Assembly (NCBI GenBank): GCA_041664345.1
Contig: JBAYKX010000018.1
Coordinates: 1-64,000, forward strand
DNA: 64,000 nt
Reading direction: 5' to 3'
Source: GWE2-40-63 sp041664345
GTDB lineage: Bacteria > Bacteroidota > Bacteroidia > Bacteroidales > SZUA-534
Shown here piece after piece: positions 53,696-63,019 of this stretch. A model generated the notes under the pieces. That model worked only from the letters and a program-made list of their open reading frames with translations, searched no databases and was not told the DNA's origin. Position numbers and translations under genes: made by a program. How positions within the stretch are numbered: the stretch's first letter is position 1; each line of letters begins with the position of its first letter.

Positions 53696-56600
53696 TTAAA
53701 ATTTTAAGTTAACACCAAACTGGTATGTTGTAGTGCTGGGACCGTCGTAACGGCTTTCTGAGCCTGCCCATTCGGGGTCGAACCCTTTGTATTTTGTAAA
53801 CACGAATGGATTGGTAATATTCATATAAACCCTAAGGTTTTGGAATCCATATTGGTTAAGCAAGGTTTCATTGAAGGAATATCCCAGGGTTATATTTCGT
53901 ACTTTCCAGTATGAAGCATCAACAATACTTGCCAGGTTGTAACTTTCTTTTTCGTACCATAAGGTACCAGCCCCATAGTTTTCGGCTGCCATCCCATTAA
54001 CAAATGGAAAGGATCCGTAATGGGTTTGTTCCTGGTAAACCGGGTTTATGTATAAACCATCGGCAGTTACCCCGTCACAGTCAATTAATGTTCCTGCTGG
54101 AATATAGTAGTCTATATTAAGTTTGTTCCAACCTCTATAGGCATAATTGTAATATTCATATAATGACTCTGAATATACCATGTAATTTTGTTTGGTATAT
54201 ATCGAGAATGAAAAATCCCAGTTTTTATAGTTAAGTGTGGAGTTGAGGCTTCCTGTCCAGGCAGGGTCTTGACTTCCCTGAACTTTCCTGTCATTGTTGG
54301 CGTCAATAACCCCATCGTTATTCAGGTCAGCTATTATGGGCATACCTTCGTTCCAGCGATAAACGGTATAATAATATTCAGCTTGGGTAACCTGTTCACC
54401 TGGTGTAAAACCATTGTTTATTGCAGCATCGGTATTGGGCACTGTCATCATACGGTCGGTAACAATACCATCCCAAACATAGTTATAAATGTTGTTTACA
54501 GGTTGATTCAGGAACCAGGAGGCTGTCATTGGGTCTTCATCATCGGTTATAAAATCACTGGTACCATTGATTTTAATAACTTCGTTCTTATTGGCAGCAA
54601 AGGTAAAAGTGGTTTTCCATGTAAGGTCTTTAGTACTGATATTTATCGTGGTAAGTGATATTTCGATACCCCGGTTTCGTACATCGCCAAGGTTATCATA
54701 AAGAGCACCTCCCCCTGAAACCAAAGGAAGGTCTCTTAGAACAAGCAGGTCTTTTGATAATTTGTTGTATATATCTACGGTACCTGCTATCCTTCCTTCA
54801 AACAGTCCAAGATCAAAACCAAAGTTGGTTTCCGACGAAGTTTCCCAGGACAAACCATAATTAACCACACCACTTGGGTAGTACCCCAAAGCTCCCTGGT
54901 TTCCAAATGCATAATAATTGGGTCCATCAGCTGTGGTGTGGGTTGCATAATCGCCAATACCATTGTTGTTACCTGTAATACCATAACTCAAGCGAAGTTT
55001 CAGGTTCGATAACCAGGCAGTACTCATAAAATCTTCTTCCGAAATACGCCAGGCAACGGCTGCTGATGGGAAAGTACCCCATCTGTGTCCCTCTGCAAAA
55101 CGCGATGAACCATCGGCACGGGCCGTGGCGGTAAGCATATATTTGCCTTTATAGCTGTAATTTAAGCGCATGGCATACGATATCATGCTATTTTCTCTAT
55201 AATCAGAATAATAATCCTGCATTTCACCATCTTCCAAATTATACCATAAAGTACCTTCAATGGGGTTTATTACCTCCATATAATATTTTTCGTAGTTATA
55301 AGCATTCATACTTAACAAGCCCATGGCTCCAAAAGAATGATCGCCTTTTGTTAAATTATAGTTTATGATGTTATCCCACGTCCAGTCAAAACTTTGGGTT
55401 GAGGTGTAATTGGCTTGAGGGGTACTTCCTGTTTTGGAACCTTTATACTGGCCTGTCCTTGTTTGTCCATAGTTGGGCGATAAGGTCGATTTTATGGATA
55501 AATTTTCAATCGGGCGGACTTCAAAATATACATTACCTAATACCCGGTATTTCTTACCTTCTTTTGTTTCATCCTCGTTAAATAATAACGGATTGTAAAA
55601 ATCAGAAAACTGCCAGGAAGCTGTTCCCATAGCCTCAAAATTTCCGGGTTTTACATTGTATTCGCCATTTTCATCGTAAGGACGCATAAATGGGTTTGCC
55701 CGAAAAGCACTTTTTATAGCATCATCGCTAGCATAATCGGTCTTAGAGTAAGCCAGATTAATGTTCAACCCGGCTGAAAAATAGTTGCTCATTTTTGTAT
55801 CAATACTTCCCTTTATATTAAAGCGGTCCTGGCCATCTCCTTTGTATGTTCCGGTGTTTGTGTTATAACCCGTGCCGAAATAATAATCTGCCAATTCAGA
55901 GCCTCCGCTAACTGTGCTAAAATGGTTTTGTTCATGTCCATCCTGGGCTATCATACCAGGCCAGTCGTACGACTCTCCGTTGTTTAACATTTCTTTCATT
56001 ACATAAGTGCTTGAACCATCGTGTAGCATTCCCTGTTGATGACTCTCGGGTGACATACGAAAAATACGTTGCCCGCTAACGTCGTTGGTTGAAAGAAAAT
56101 TCAGAAACCGAAAATCATAAAATTCCTGTGCATCCATAAAATCGGGCATACGTGCAATCGTGGTCAAACCGTAGTATCCATCGTAAGTTACTGATGGTTT
56201 TGTTGAAGCCTTTCCCCCCATCGACTTCCCGCTTTTAGTAGTAACCATCACAACTCCAGCAGTGGCACGCGAACCGTATATGGCCGTTGATGAGGCATCT
56301 TTTAAAATGTCGATACGCTCGATATCCTGGGGGTTCAAAAAATCAATATCACCAACAATCACCCCATCAACAACATAAAGTGGGGTAACCTCTGAATTGA
56401 TGGATGATTTACCACGGATTTGGATATCGTAACCCGATGATGCGCTACGTCCTCCACTCTGTGTAATACTTACCCCGGCAACAGCGCCCTGCATCGATTC
56501 CAGCACAGATGGTGACCCCCTTTCAACAAGGCTTTTTGTTTCAATGGAACCAACCGAGCCGGTAAGGTCCGATTTTTTCATGGTACCATATCCAACAACA

Positions 56601-56938
56601 ATTACTTCATCAAGTCCAATTAAATCTTCAACCATGGTAACATTGATGGTGTTTTGGGTGCCAACAACAATTTCTTCGGTAAGCAAACCCATCATTGAAA
56701 AAACTGAAACAGCATCCTTTGATTGCACTGTAATGGAATAGTTACCTTCAATATTCGATAAAGTTCCTGTACTGGTACCTTTAATAATAACATTCACCCC
56801 GGGCAATTGCATGTCATCTGCTCCTGATTTTATAGTGCCAGTGACATTAATCTGAGCTGATGTATGAAGGGAGAAAATTACAATTAATGATACTATCCCA
56901 ATCTTGATAATTCTGTTTCGAAAGTATTCTTTTATCAT
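53696..56938 (-). CDS. SusC/RagA family TonB-dependent outer-membrane transporter
   Basis: 1080 residues. After the signal peptide a carboxypeptidase-like regulatory domain (NVTGTIKSGADDMQLPGVNV) leads to the plug, with the SusC signature DEVIVVGYGTMKKSDLTGSV, DAS-STAIYGSRATAGVVMVTT and the VLESMQGAVAGV segment. The rest is a 22-strand barrel ending in the typical GVNLKF. It imports oligosaccharides into the periplasm with energy from TonB and works with the SusD lid. It is the first large gene of the pectin locus. A 34-codon frame lies just upstream (56965-57069), and a LacI-type operator copy lies at 57252. Confidence 0.97.
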   Translation of the reverse strand: MIKEYFRNRIIKIGIVSLIVIFSLHTSAQINVTGTIKSGADDMQLPGVNVIIKGTSTGTLSNIEGNYSITVQSKDAVSVFSMMGLLTEEIVVGTQNTINVTMVEDLIGLDEVIVVGYGTMKKSDLTGSVGSIETKSLVERGSPSVLESMQGAVAGVSITQSGGRSASSGYDIQIRGKSSINSEVTPLYVVDGVIVGDIDFLNPQDIERIDILKDASSTAIYGSRATAGVVMVTTKSGKSMGGKASTKPSVTYDGYYGLTTIARMPDFMDAQEFYDFRFLNFLSTNDVSGQRIFRMSPESHQQGMLHDGSSTYVMKEMLNNGESYDWPGMIAQDGHEQNHFSTVSGGSELADYYFGTGYNTNTGTYKGDGQDRFNIKGSIDTKMSNYFSAGLNINLAYSKTDYASDDAIKSAFRANPFMRPYDENGEYNVKPGNFEAMGTASWQFSDFYNPLLFNEDETKEGKKYRVLGNVYFEVRPIENLSIKSTLSPNYGQTRTGQYKGSKTGSTPQANYTSTQSFDWTWDNIINYNLTKGDHSFGAMGLLSMNAYNYEKYYMEVINPIEGTLWYNLEDGEMQDYYSDYRENSMISYAMRLNYSYKGKYMLTATARADGSSRFAEGHRWGTFPSAAVAWRISEEDFMSTAWLSNLKLRLSYGITGNNNGIGDYATHTTADGPNYYAFGNQGALGYYPSGVVNYGLSWETSSETNFGFDLGLFEGRIAGTVDIYNKLSKDLLVLRDLPLVSGGGALYDNLGDVRNRGIEISLTTINISTKDLTWKTTFTFAANKNEVIKINGTSDFITDDEDPMTASWFLNQPVNNIYNYVWDGIVTDRMMTVPNTDAAINNGFTPGEQVTQAEYYYTVYRWNEGMPIIADLNNDGVIDANNDRKVQGSQDPAWTGSLNSTLNYKNWDFSFSIYTKQNYMVYSESLYEYYNYAYRGWNKLNIDYYIPAGTLIDCDGVTADGLYINPVYQEQTHYGSFPFVNGMAAENYGAGTLWYEKESYNLASIVDASYWKVRNITLGYSFNETLLNQYGFQNLRVYMNITNPFVFTKYKGFDPEWAGSESRYDGPSTTTYQFGVNLKF

Positions 56939-56964
56939 TGCTGTTACTTATTAATGAATAATTT

Positions 56965-57069
56965 TCAAAAAATGGTCTCAATTAAAATTACTAATAGAAC
57001 AAAAAATGCAATAATCCCAGCTAGGATATAGTATTTCATGTGTTCTATTCTCTTTTCGGTATTTTCCAT
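56965..57069 (-). CDS. Possible 34-residue single-pass membrane peptide upstream of susC
   Basis: On the minus strand, ATG at 57069 to TGA at 56965 encodes MENTEKRIEHMKYYILAGII, then AFFVLLVILIETIF. The first 12 residues are charged and hydrophilic, and the rest is one clean transmembrane helix. The frame ends 26 bases before the susC start codon, in the same direction. Leader peptides or small membrane proteins are not known to me as a standard part of Bacteroidota sus loci. It could be translated, or it could be chance in AT-rich DNA. Confidence 0.45.
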   Translation of the reverse strand: MENTEKRIEHMKYYILAGIIAFFVLLVILIETIF

Positions 57070-57374
57070 AATTCGCAATCGTATGCACAAATATATCTCA
57101 ACGAATTAGAGATCATCCAAAGCCTCGTTCCTTTTATAAGGGGTAAATGTTCCAATAGGGGGTGTTGGTTTCCCAATATAGGGGTATTTATATACAAACA
57201 AAACGTATTAACTATCAGAAAAGCAGCAATATAAAACGTTTGCGTAACTATTTCCGTTAAGGTACACGGAACTTAATCCAAATGATTATTTGGAATCATT
57301 TTTTGTATTTGTTTATAAATTACTGAACATTTTATTTTCCAATCTGTTCTTATTTGGAATCAATACAAATAGAA
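57070..57374. other. Divergent intergenic region between the pectin locus and the cupredoxin gene
   Basis: Holds the operator at 57252-57271, a hairpin TCCAAAT-gatt-ATTTGGA at about 57277-57294, and on the minus strand TACGTTTT near 57206-57213 as a possible -7 box for the susC transcript. The direct repeat CCAATAGGGGG / CCAATATAGGGG lies near 57150-57185. Confidence 0.5.
57252..57271. promoter_or_regulatory. Third copy of the LacI-type operator
   Basis: TTCCGTTAAGGTACACGGAA differs from the site at 15806-15825 at two positions (A to T and C to G) and keeps the CCGT...ACACGG arms. It lies about 180 bases upstream of the small ORF and 310 upstream of susC (minus strand), or 100 bases upstream of the cupredoxin (plus strand). 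Confidence 0.65.
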
Positions 57375-57980
57375 ATGAAAACAATACAAATTATCAGCTT
57401 AGCATTGCTTTTGTCTATTTCCTTTAATTCAAATGCTGCTACTCACGTAATAAAACAAACGGGTTTTTCTTTTTCGCCCAATGAATTAACGGTTACCGTT
57501 GGTGATGTTATTCGCTGGGAATGGGCGGGTGGAACCCATACCACCACTTCAAAAGTAATACCTAACGATGCTCCTGCATGGGATTCGCCATTGAGTTCAA
57601 CCAATACTTCCTTTGAATATACAGTTACTGTGGCCGGTGTTTACAATTACGTATGTACACCCCATGAATCGATGGGTATGAAAGGTAGTTTTACAGCAAA
57701 CATTGCTACTGCAATTAATGAAAATGCCTCATTATTAAATTTTTCTATTTATCCAAATCCAGTCTCTTCGTTTATTAACATTACCTCATCAATTGAAGGC
57801 GAAGTGGTTCTTTCTGATATTCTTGGCAAAACCCTTAGAACTATTCGTTTAAATGACTTACCAGTCGTAATTGATTCTTATCAACTTGATTTATCGGATT
57901 TTAAAAATGGAATTTATATGTTAACCTATATACCAACCCTTACAAAAAAACCGATAAGCCTTAAGTTTATAAAAAAGTAA
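57375..57980 (+). CDS. Cupredoxin (plastocyanin/pseudoazurin-like) with T9SS tail
   Basis: About 201 residues from ATG 57375, which gives a clean signal peptide (IISLALLLSISFNSNAA). The copper site is complete: His in GGTHTTT, Cys and His in YVCTPHESMGM, and the Met ligand in GMKG. The last 80 residues are a T9SS tail (FSIYPNPVSSFINI). It would be a secreted or surface electron-transfer protein; its partner is unknown. It lies divergent from the pectin locus. An upstream ATG at 57354 would add seven residues and weaken the signal peptide. Confidence 0.9.
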   Translation: MKTIQIISLALLLSISFNSNAATHVIKQTGFSFSPNELTVTVGDVIRWEWAGGTHTTTSKVIPNDAPAWDSPLSSTNTSFEYTVTVAGVYNYVCTPHESMGMKGSFTANIATAINENASLLNFSIYPNPVSSFINITSSIEGEVVLSDILGKTLRTIRLNDLPVVIDSYQLDLSDFKNGIYMLTYIPTLTKKPISLKFIKK

Positions 57981-58182
57981 AATCATCATCCAACATTTTT
58001 TAAGAGCCAAAATCAACCCTTTATAGCATAAAAATTTCATACTAAATTATATTTTGAAATGCTTTATTTATACTTTAGCCCATTAATTTGAAGCATTTTG
58101 ATTGTTGACTTTTCTTAAGTCAGCTAAATGTTTCTGGCAATAGTTAACAATAAGTAATAAAGTAACCAATTTATTTTTAGGT

Positions 58183-59568
58183 ATGGCAACAAAATTTTTT
58201 AAAGGGCTTTTTATAATATCAGCCATGGTATTAATTCCCTTTTGGGCTTTTGCCGAAGGGGGTTCAGCCGGTGCTTCTATTGGAGGCATCCGCATTGAGT
58301 TTTTCCTGTTCGCGTTAACATTGTTGGGAGTTGCATTATTTCATCACCAAACATTCTGGGTGGCGTTAATAGGACTTACCACGATAATTTTGTACAAATT
58401 ATTTTTTATTGCGGATTATCCTTATGCTGAACATTTGTTTGGGACCAATTCCATAGTGGATCAACTGGTGCATAAAGAATTACGACAGGGGGAATGGGGA
58501 ATTTTAGTTAACCTTTTTGGCTTGTTGCTCGGATTTGGCTTGTTGGCAAAGATTTTTGAAGAATCAGGAGTTCCTGATATCCTTCCAAAATACCTACCCA
58601 ACGATTGGAAAGGTCCATTTGTACTGTTAATATTTGTTTTCATTCTTTCGTCATTCCTCGATAACATTGCTGCTGCCATGATAGGTGGTACCATTGCCTT
58701 GGTGGTATTCAAAAACAAAGTGCATATTGGATATATTGCGGCTATTGTTGCAGCATCAAATGCTGGGGGTTCAGGCAGTGTAGTTGGCGATACCACCACT
58801 ACCATGATGTGGATTGATGGTGTTTCAGCTTTTAATGTTTTCCATGCCTATGTAGCTGCTATTGTTGCACTAGTGATTATCGCCTGGTTTGGCGCCCACC
58901 AACAAGATAAGCACCAGCAAATTACAGCCGATGTTAAACCAGGTGCCAAAGTAGATTGGGCAAATTTAGGTGTTGTTATTTTGATACTTATAGGTGCTAT
59001 TTTATCAAATGTATATTACGATATGCCGGCATTGGGAGTTTGGTTGGCTATTGTTATGGGTGCTTTCTTTATCAAAATGCCTTGGAGTGAAATAGGTGCA
59101 TCAATGAAAGGCTCTATTTTTCTTTTGTGTTTGGTAACTGCCGCATCGTTTATGCCGGTTGAAACCCTTCCCGATGCCTCTTGGATGACCGCTTTTATTC
59201 TAGGATTTGTTTCAGCAGTTTTCGATAACATTCCATTGACCAAACTGTGCCTCGACCAAGGCCATTTCGACTGGGGTATGCTGGCCTATTCCGTAGGATT
59301 TGGTGGCTCCATGATTTGGTTTGGTTCATCGGCTGGGGTTGCCATTACCAATAAATTTCCCGAAGCCCGCAATGTTATGCTTTGGTTGCGCAAAGGGTGG
59401 CACGTTATGTTGGCATACATTGTTGGATTCTTTGTATTATATCTGATTATGGGATGGGAACCCGCTAGTAATAAAAAACATAAGGAACCAGCCGAAACTT
59501 GTCCGGTGGAGAATTGCCCGGTAAAAGTCAAACTCAATGCTATGCATGCTATTGAAGTAAATCCATAA
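58183..59568 (+). CDS. ArsB/NhaD-superfamily ion transporter (citrate transporter-like)
   Basis: 461 residues with about 11-12 hydrophobic segments. FLDNIAAAMIGGTIALVVF and SNAGGSGSVVGDTTTTMMW are in the middle and VFDNIPLTKLCLDQG in the second half, giving the paired DNIP/DNIA segments of the ion transporter superfamily. Bacteroidota relatives are annotated as citrate transporters or Na+/H+ antiporters (NhaD-like). The substrate cannot be decided from sequence. The C-terminus has an unusual cytoplasmic tail with two Cys (CPVENCPV), a possible metal site. A terminator-like hairpin follows. Confidence 0.85.
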   Translation: MATKFFKGLFIISAMVLIPFWAFAEGGSAGASIGGIRIEFFLFALTLLGVALFHHQTFWVALIGLTTIILYKLFFIADYPYAEHLFGTNSIVDQLVHKELRQGEWGILVNLFGLLLGFGLLAKIFEESGVPDILPKYLPNDWKGPFVLLIFVFILSSFLDNIAAAMIGGTIALVVFKNKVHIGYIAAIVAASNAGGSGSVVGDTTTTMMWIDGVSAFNVFHAYVAAIVALVIIAWFGAHQQDKHQQITADVKPGAKVDWANLGVVILILIGAILSNVYYDMPALGVWLAIVMGAFFIKMPWSEIGASMKGSIFLLCLVTAASFMPVETLPDASWMTAFILGFVSAVFDNIPLTKLCLDQGHFDWGMLAYSVGFGGSMIWFGSSAGVAITNKFPEARNVMLWLRKGWHVMLAYIVGFFVLYLIMGWEPASNKKHKEPAETCPVENCPVKVKLNAMHAIEVNP

Positions 59569-59586
59569 CTGGTTATACGATTTTAA

Positions 59587-59622
59587 AAAGGGGGGTTTTC
59601 AACTGTTTGAGAACCTTCTTTT
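59587..59622 (+). terminator. Terminator-like hairpin after the ion transporter
   Basis: GGGGGGTTTTCA and TGAGAACCTTC form an imperfect hairpin around actgtt, followed by TTTTTTAATTTT on the plus strand. Confidence 0.6.
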
Positions 59623-59692
59623 TTAATTTTCAGAGGTCGGTAGATAAATACATAACATAAAAGCAGTAAAATTCAGGATTAGATATAGTCTA

Positions 59693-59825
59693 TTACCCCT
59701 CTGTCTGTCGACATCTCCCCTAGGCTTAGGGGAGATCATTTCAATTTAGCATTACTGTTAGGAATATACATCTTCCCCTTCACAAGGGGATTCCGATAGC
59801 TATCGGAACGACAGGGGAAGGGGTA
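59693..59825. repeat. Intergenic repeat (CCCCTCTGTCT / GTCGACATCTCCCCT family), copy 2
   Basis: TTACCCCTCTGTCT and GTCGACATCTCCCCT are contiguous here (59693-59721), unlike copy 1. CTCCCCTAGGCTTAGGGGAG is a palindromic hairpin. Near the end TTCCGATAGCTATCGGAA (59791-59808) sits between two AGGGGA repeats. The rest of the 512-bp gap (59569-60080) has no gene. Confidence 0.8.
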
Positions 59826-60080
59826 TATAGCAAAACAAACAAATTGTATGCAATTAGCTACTAACCTCTATTAATTCTTATCCGAAGTCATGCTCTCAAA
59901 TAGTAATTGACATGTTTATCCCAAATTATGCTGAATTTGGGATTATTTTTCGATTTAAAATTATTTAGTACTAATATTTCACAATTTATCGCCCTAATTC
60001 AACACTTCGGCTACTCTTTTTTTTATAGCTTTTTCATTTAATGCAGATTTGCACAGTAAAACAAGCAAATGCATTAGAAA

Positions 60081-62243
60081 ATGAAATCAATTCTGTACCT
60101 CATCCTTACAATTTTAACGCTAACCGGGGCAGCACAAACCACCATTACCGGTATTGTAAAAGACAAACAAGGTGTTTTGTTGGTTGGAGCCAATATTTAC
60201 CTCGATGGAACTTATGACGGAACTACCAGCAATGCAAATGGCCAATTTAATTTAAAAACCGGCGAGGAAGGTAAACAACTACTGAAAGTAGATAATATTG
60301 GCTTTGAAAATTACACTCAAGAGCTTGATTTAAATGGTACCTCTTTGAATCTGAACATTGAGCTGCATGAGGCTTTTAATGAATTGGAAGCGGTAAACAT
60401 TTCAGCGGGGACTTTCGAGGCCGGCGATAAAAAGAAATCGATTGCCATAACATCGCTCGATATGGTTACCACACCCAGCGCAACACGCAATATTTATGGA
60501 GCCATTCAAACCTTACCAGGTACTACTACCAATGGCGAATCGGGCAAATTGTTTGTAAAAGGTGGCGATGAAAATGAGTCAAAAACTTTTATTGACGGTA
60601 CGTTGGTTTATGTACCCTACAGCTCCTCAGCCCCCAACACATCGGTACGCGGAAGGTTTAACCCCTTTATGTTCAGCGGAACCATGTTTAGTACCGGCGG
60701 CTATTCAGCCGAATACGGGCAGGCACTTTCCTCCATACTATCACTTAAAACCAACGAAATGCCAGTACAAGACCAGCTTAATATTTCATTGATGACCGTG
60801 GGAGGCAGTTTGGCTGGGACTAAAACGTGGGAAAAATCCTCACTCACCACTTCACTAAATTACAACAATTTAAAACCCTATATGAGTCTGGTTCAACAAA
60901 ACACTCAATGGGAGAAATACCCCGAATCGCTATCAGGCGAGCTTACTTACCGACAAAAAACTGCGAGATCGGGCTTATTCAAGCTTTATGCCAATGTAGG
61001 ACAATCAAACTTTACTTTGAGCGAGCCAAATATGGACCATTTAGACGGACAAAACCAATACAATTTGGTTAACAACAATGTATTTATAAACGCTTCGTGG
61101 GCGGGCGAATTAACCCACAATTGGATTTTAACAACCGGTCTATCTTATACCCATAATGTGGATTATGTTACAATGGATTCATCGGATTACAACGAGTTTT
61201 TAAACGGAACCCATGCTAAAATAACCATGGGAAAACTAATGAATAATACCCTACGCATAAAAATGGGTGCCGAGGTTTTTGCAAAGGAGTTTACCATGGA
61301 ATACCTGAGCAGGTGGGATTCAATAAATAAGGGTTTTACTAACAGAACAGCCGCAGCCTTTGTTGAAGCCGACATTTATGCGAATACCAAATTTGTAACC
61401 CGTATGGGAGTCCGTGCAGAATATTCAGACTATCTGAACAAAAGCAGTGTATCGCCACGGTTTTCAGCAGCTTACAAAATCACGGAAAAAGGCCAGTTAT
61501 CCCTTTCTTATGGATGGTTTTTACAAGACCCTGCCGACGACATTCTCTTATATACCAAGTCGCTCAACTATGAGCGTGCCGACCATTACACCTTCAATTA
61601 TCAATTTGAAAAGGATGAGCGCGTATTAAGGTCGGAACTGTATTACAAGCAATATAAAAATCTGGTAAAATTTGCAGGCGATGAATTCTATAATCCTGAA
61701 ATTTATAACAATACAGGAAAAGGGTATGCGTATGGCTTCGACTTGTTTTGGCGCGACAATAAAACCATTAAGTTTGGCGAGTATTGGGTTTCGTATTCCT
61801 ACATCGATTCAAAGCGCGACTTTAAGGATTATCCTCAGATTGCAATACCCGATTATACCAGCAAACATAACCTAACGCTTGTTTACAAACACTGGATAGG
61901 CTTGCTACGCTCACAACTTGGAGCAAGTTACAAACTGGCATCGCCAAGGTACTACAACAATCCAAACAGTGTGGTATTCAATAATGAAAGAACCATTCCA
62001 TATCAAACACTCGATTTAAACTGGAGCTTTTTATACCGGCAAAATGTGATAATTTATGCTTCGATAAGCAACGTGCCCGGATTTAAACAGCATTATGGTT
62101 ACAACTACACAAGTACCCCAAATGCTGATGGAGTTTATGAAGCAACACCCATTTTACCCGCAGCCAAGCGCTTCTTTTTGGTAGCTTGTTTTATTACACT
62201 TTCGCGACAAGGGGATATAAACCAAATGGATAAAATAAATTAA
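60081..62243 (+). CDS. TonB-dependent receptor with carboxypeptidase-like N-terminal domain
   Basis: 720 residues. Signal peptide (LYLILTILTLTGAAQ), then a CarboxypepD_reg-like domain (GVLLVGANIYLDGTYDGTTS), a plug (ATRNIYGAIQTLPGTTTNGE, LFVKGGDENESKTFIDG) and a barrel. It lacks the SusC signature and has no SusD neighbour, so it is a general TonB-dependent receptor, perhaps for a metal chelate, peptide or vitamin. The C-terminus (KRFFLVACFITLS) ends in a hydrophobic strand, followed by a short polar tail. It is followed after 25 bp by a small secreted protein that is probably co-transcribed. Confidence 0.92.
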   Translation: MKSILYLILTILTLTGAAQTTITGIVKDKQGVLLVGANIYLDGTYDGTTSNANGQFNLKTGEEGKQLLKVDNIGFENYTQELDLNGTSLNLNIELHEAFNELEAVNISAGTFEAGDKKKSIAITSLDMVTTPSATRNIYGAIQTLPGTTTNGESGKLFVKGGDENESKTFIDGTLVYVPYSSSAPNTSVRGRFNPFMFSGTMFSTGGYSAEYGQALSSILSLKTNEMPVQDQLNISLMTVGGSLAGTKTWEKSSLTTSLNYNNLKPYMSLVQQNTQWEKYPESLSGELTYRQKTARSGLFKLYANVGQSNFTLSEPNMDHLDGQNQYNLVNNNVFINASWAGELTHNWILTTGLSYTHNVDYVTMDSSDYNEFLNGTHAKITMGKLMNNTLRIKMGAEVFAKEFTMEYLSRWDSINKGFTNRTAAAFVEADIYANTKFVTRMGVRAEYSDYLNKSSVSPRFSAAYKITEKGQLSLSYGWFLQDPADDILLYTKSLNYERADHYTFNYQFEKDERVLRSELYYKQYKNLVKFAGDEFYNPEIYNNTGKGYAYGFDLFWRDNKTIKFGEYWVSYSYIDSKRDFKDYPQIAIPDYTSKHNLTLVYKHWIGLLRSQLGASYKLASPRYYNNPNSVVFNNERTIPYQTLDLNWSFLYRQNVIIYASISNVPGFKQHYGYNYTSTPNADGVYEATPILPAAKRFFLVACFITLSRQGDINQMDKIN

Positions 62244-62268
62244 TATATACATTTTAAAAATTACAACT

Positions 62269-62913
62269 ATGAAAAAAACAATGTTAGTATCAGCAGCACT
62301 TTTGTTTGCAGGATTTTTAATGGCCGCCGGACCAAAGTATTATCAAAAAATGGGACAAACTTTACCCAAATTTGGCGAATGTAAATCCATTGACGATTAT
62401 CAGAATCTGGCCAACCAGTTTAGTGTAATTGCCAATGTTGAAATAGAGGAGTGGCTACCCGTGTATTACGAAGCCCAATGCTATATTTTAATGAGTTTTA
62501 TGGAGAATGAAAGTAGTGCCAAAAAAGACGAATATCTTGATAAAGCCGAAATAGGCATCAACAAATTGTTGACATTGGCACCCAATGAATCAGAGGTTTA
62601 CACGTTGCAAGCTTTTTATTATACGGGTCGTTTGGTGGTAAATCCGCAAGAGCGTGGGCAAAAATTCGGGCAGCTTTCAGGCCAGGCAATTGGCAGGGCA
62701 TTAGGAATTGAACCGAACAATCCGCGAGCTCAGTTTATTCAATTGCAGAATGAAATCGGTACTGCCCGCTTTTTTGGAAACGACATCAAACCCTATCTTG
62801 CAAAAGCACAGCTATTGCATGACGGCTGGGACAATTACAAGATAAAATCGCGACTGCATCCTCGTTGGGGAAAAAACCAAGTAGAATCACTAGTAAAATC
62901 ACTTCAGGGATAA
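62269..62913 (+). CDS. Secreted TPR-like helical protein
   Basis: 214 residues with a signal peptide (MLVSAALLFAGFLMAAG). Helical repeats (EEWLPVYYEAQCYILMSF, DKAEIGINKLLTLAPNESEV, QAIGRALGIEPNNPRAQFIQ) look like tetratricopeptide repeats. It is periplasmic and probably a partner of the receptor encoded just upstream; the function is not known. A hairpin follows the gene. Confidence 0.82.
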   Translation: MKKTMLVSAALLFAGFLMAAGPKYYQKMGQTLPKFGECKSIDDYQNLANQFSVIANVEIEEWLPVYYEAQCYILMSFMENESSAKKDEYLDKAEIGINKLLTLAPNESEVYTLQAFYYTGRLVVNPQERGQKFGQLSGQAIGRALGIEPNNPRAQFIQLQNEIGTARFFGNDIKPYLAKAQLLHDGWDNYKIKSRLHPRWGKNQVESLVKSLQG

Positions 62914-62966
62914 ATTTGAGATTAGGGAAAGCCTAACAAACTTTGGAACAACTTGAACCAACTAAA

Positions 62967-62994
62967 AACCTTTGGGATTTATTTCCCAAAGGTT
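62967..62994 (+). terminator. Hairpin after the receptor/TPR gene pair
   Basis: AACCTTTGGGA (62967-62977) pairs perfectly with TCCCAAAGGTT (62984-62994), with a 6-base loop. It lacks a U-run directly after it, so efficiency is uncertain. Confidence 0.6.
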
Positions 62995-63019
62995 AAAAAT
63001 TGTATATTTAGATTTTAAC

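Noticed and set aside
60081..62243. TonB-dependent receptor as part of a second polysaccharide utilisation locus
   Set aside because: No SusD partner, no SusC signature and no carbohydrate enzyme next to it.
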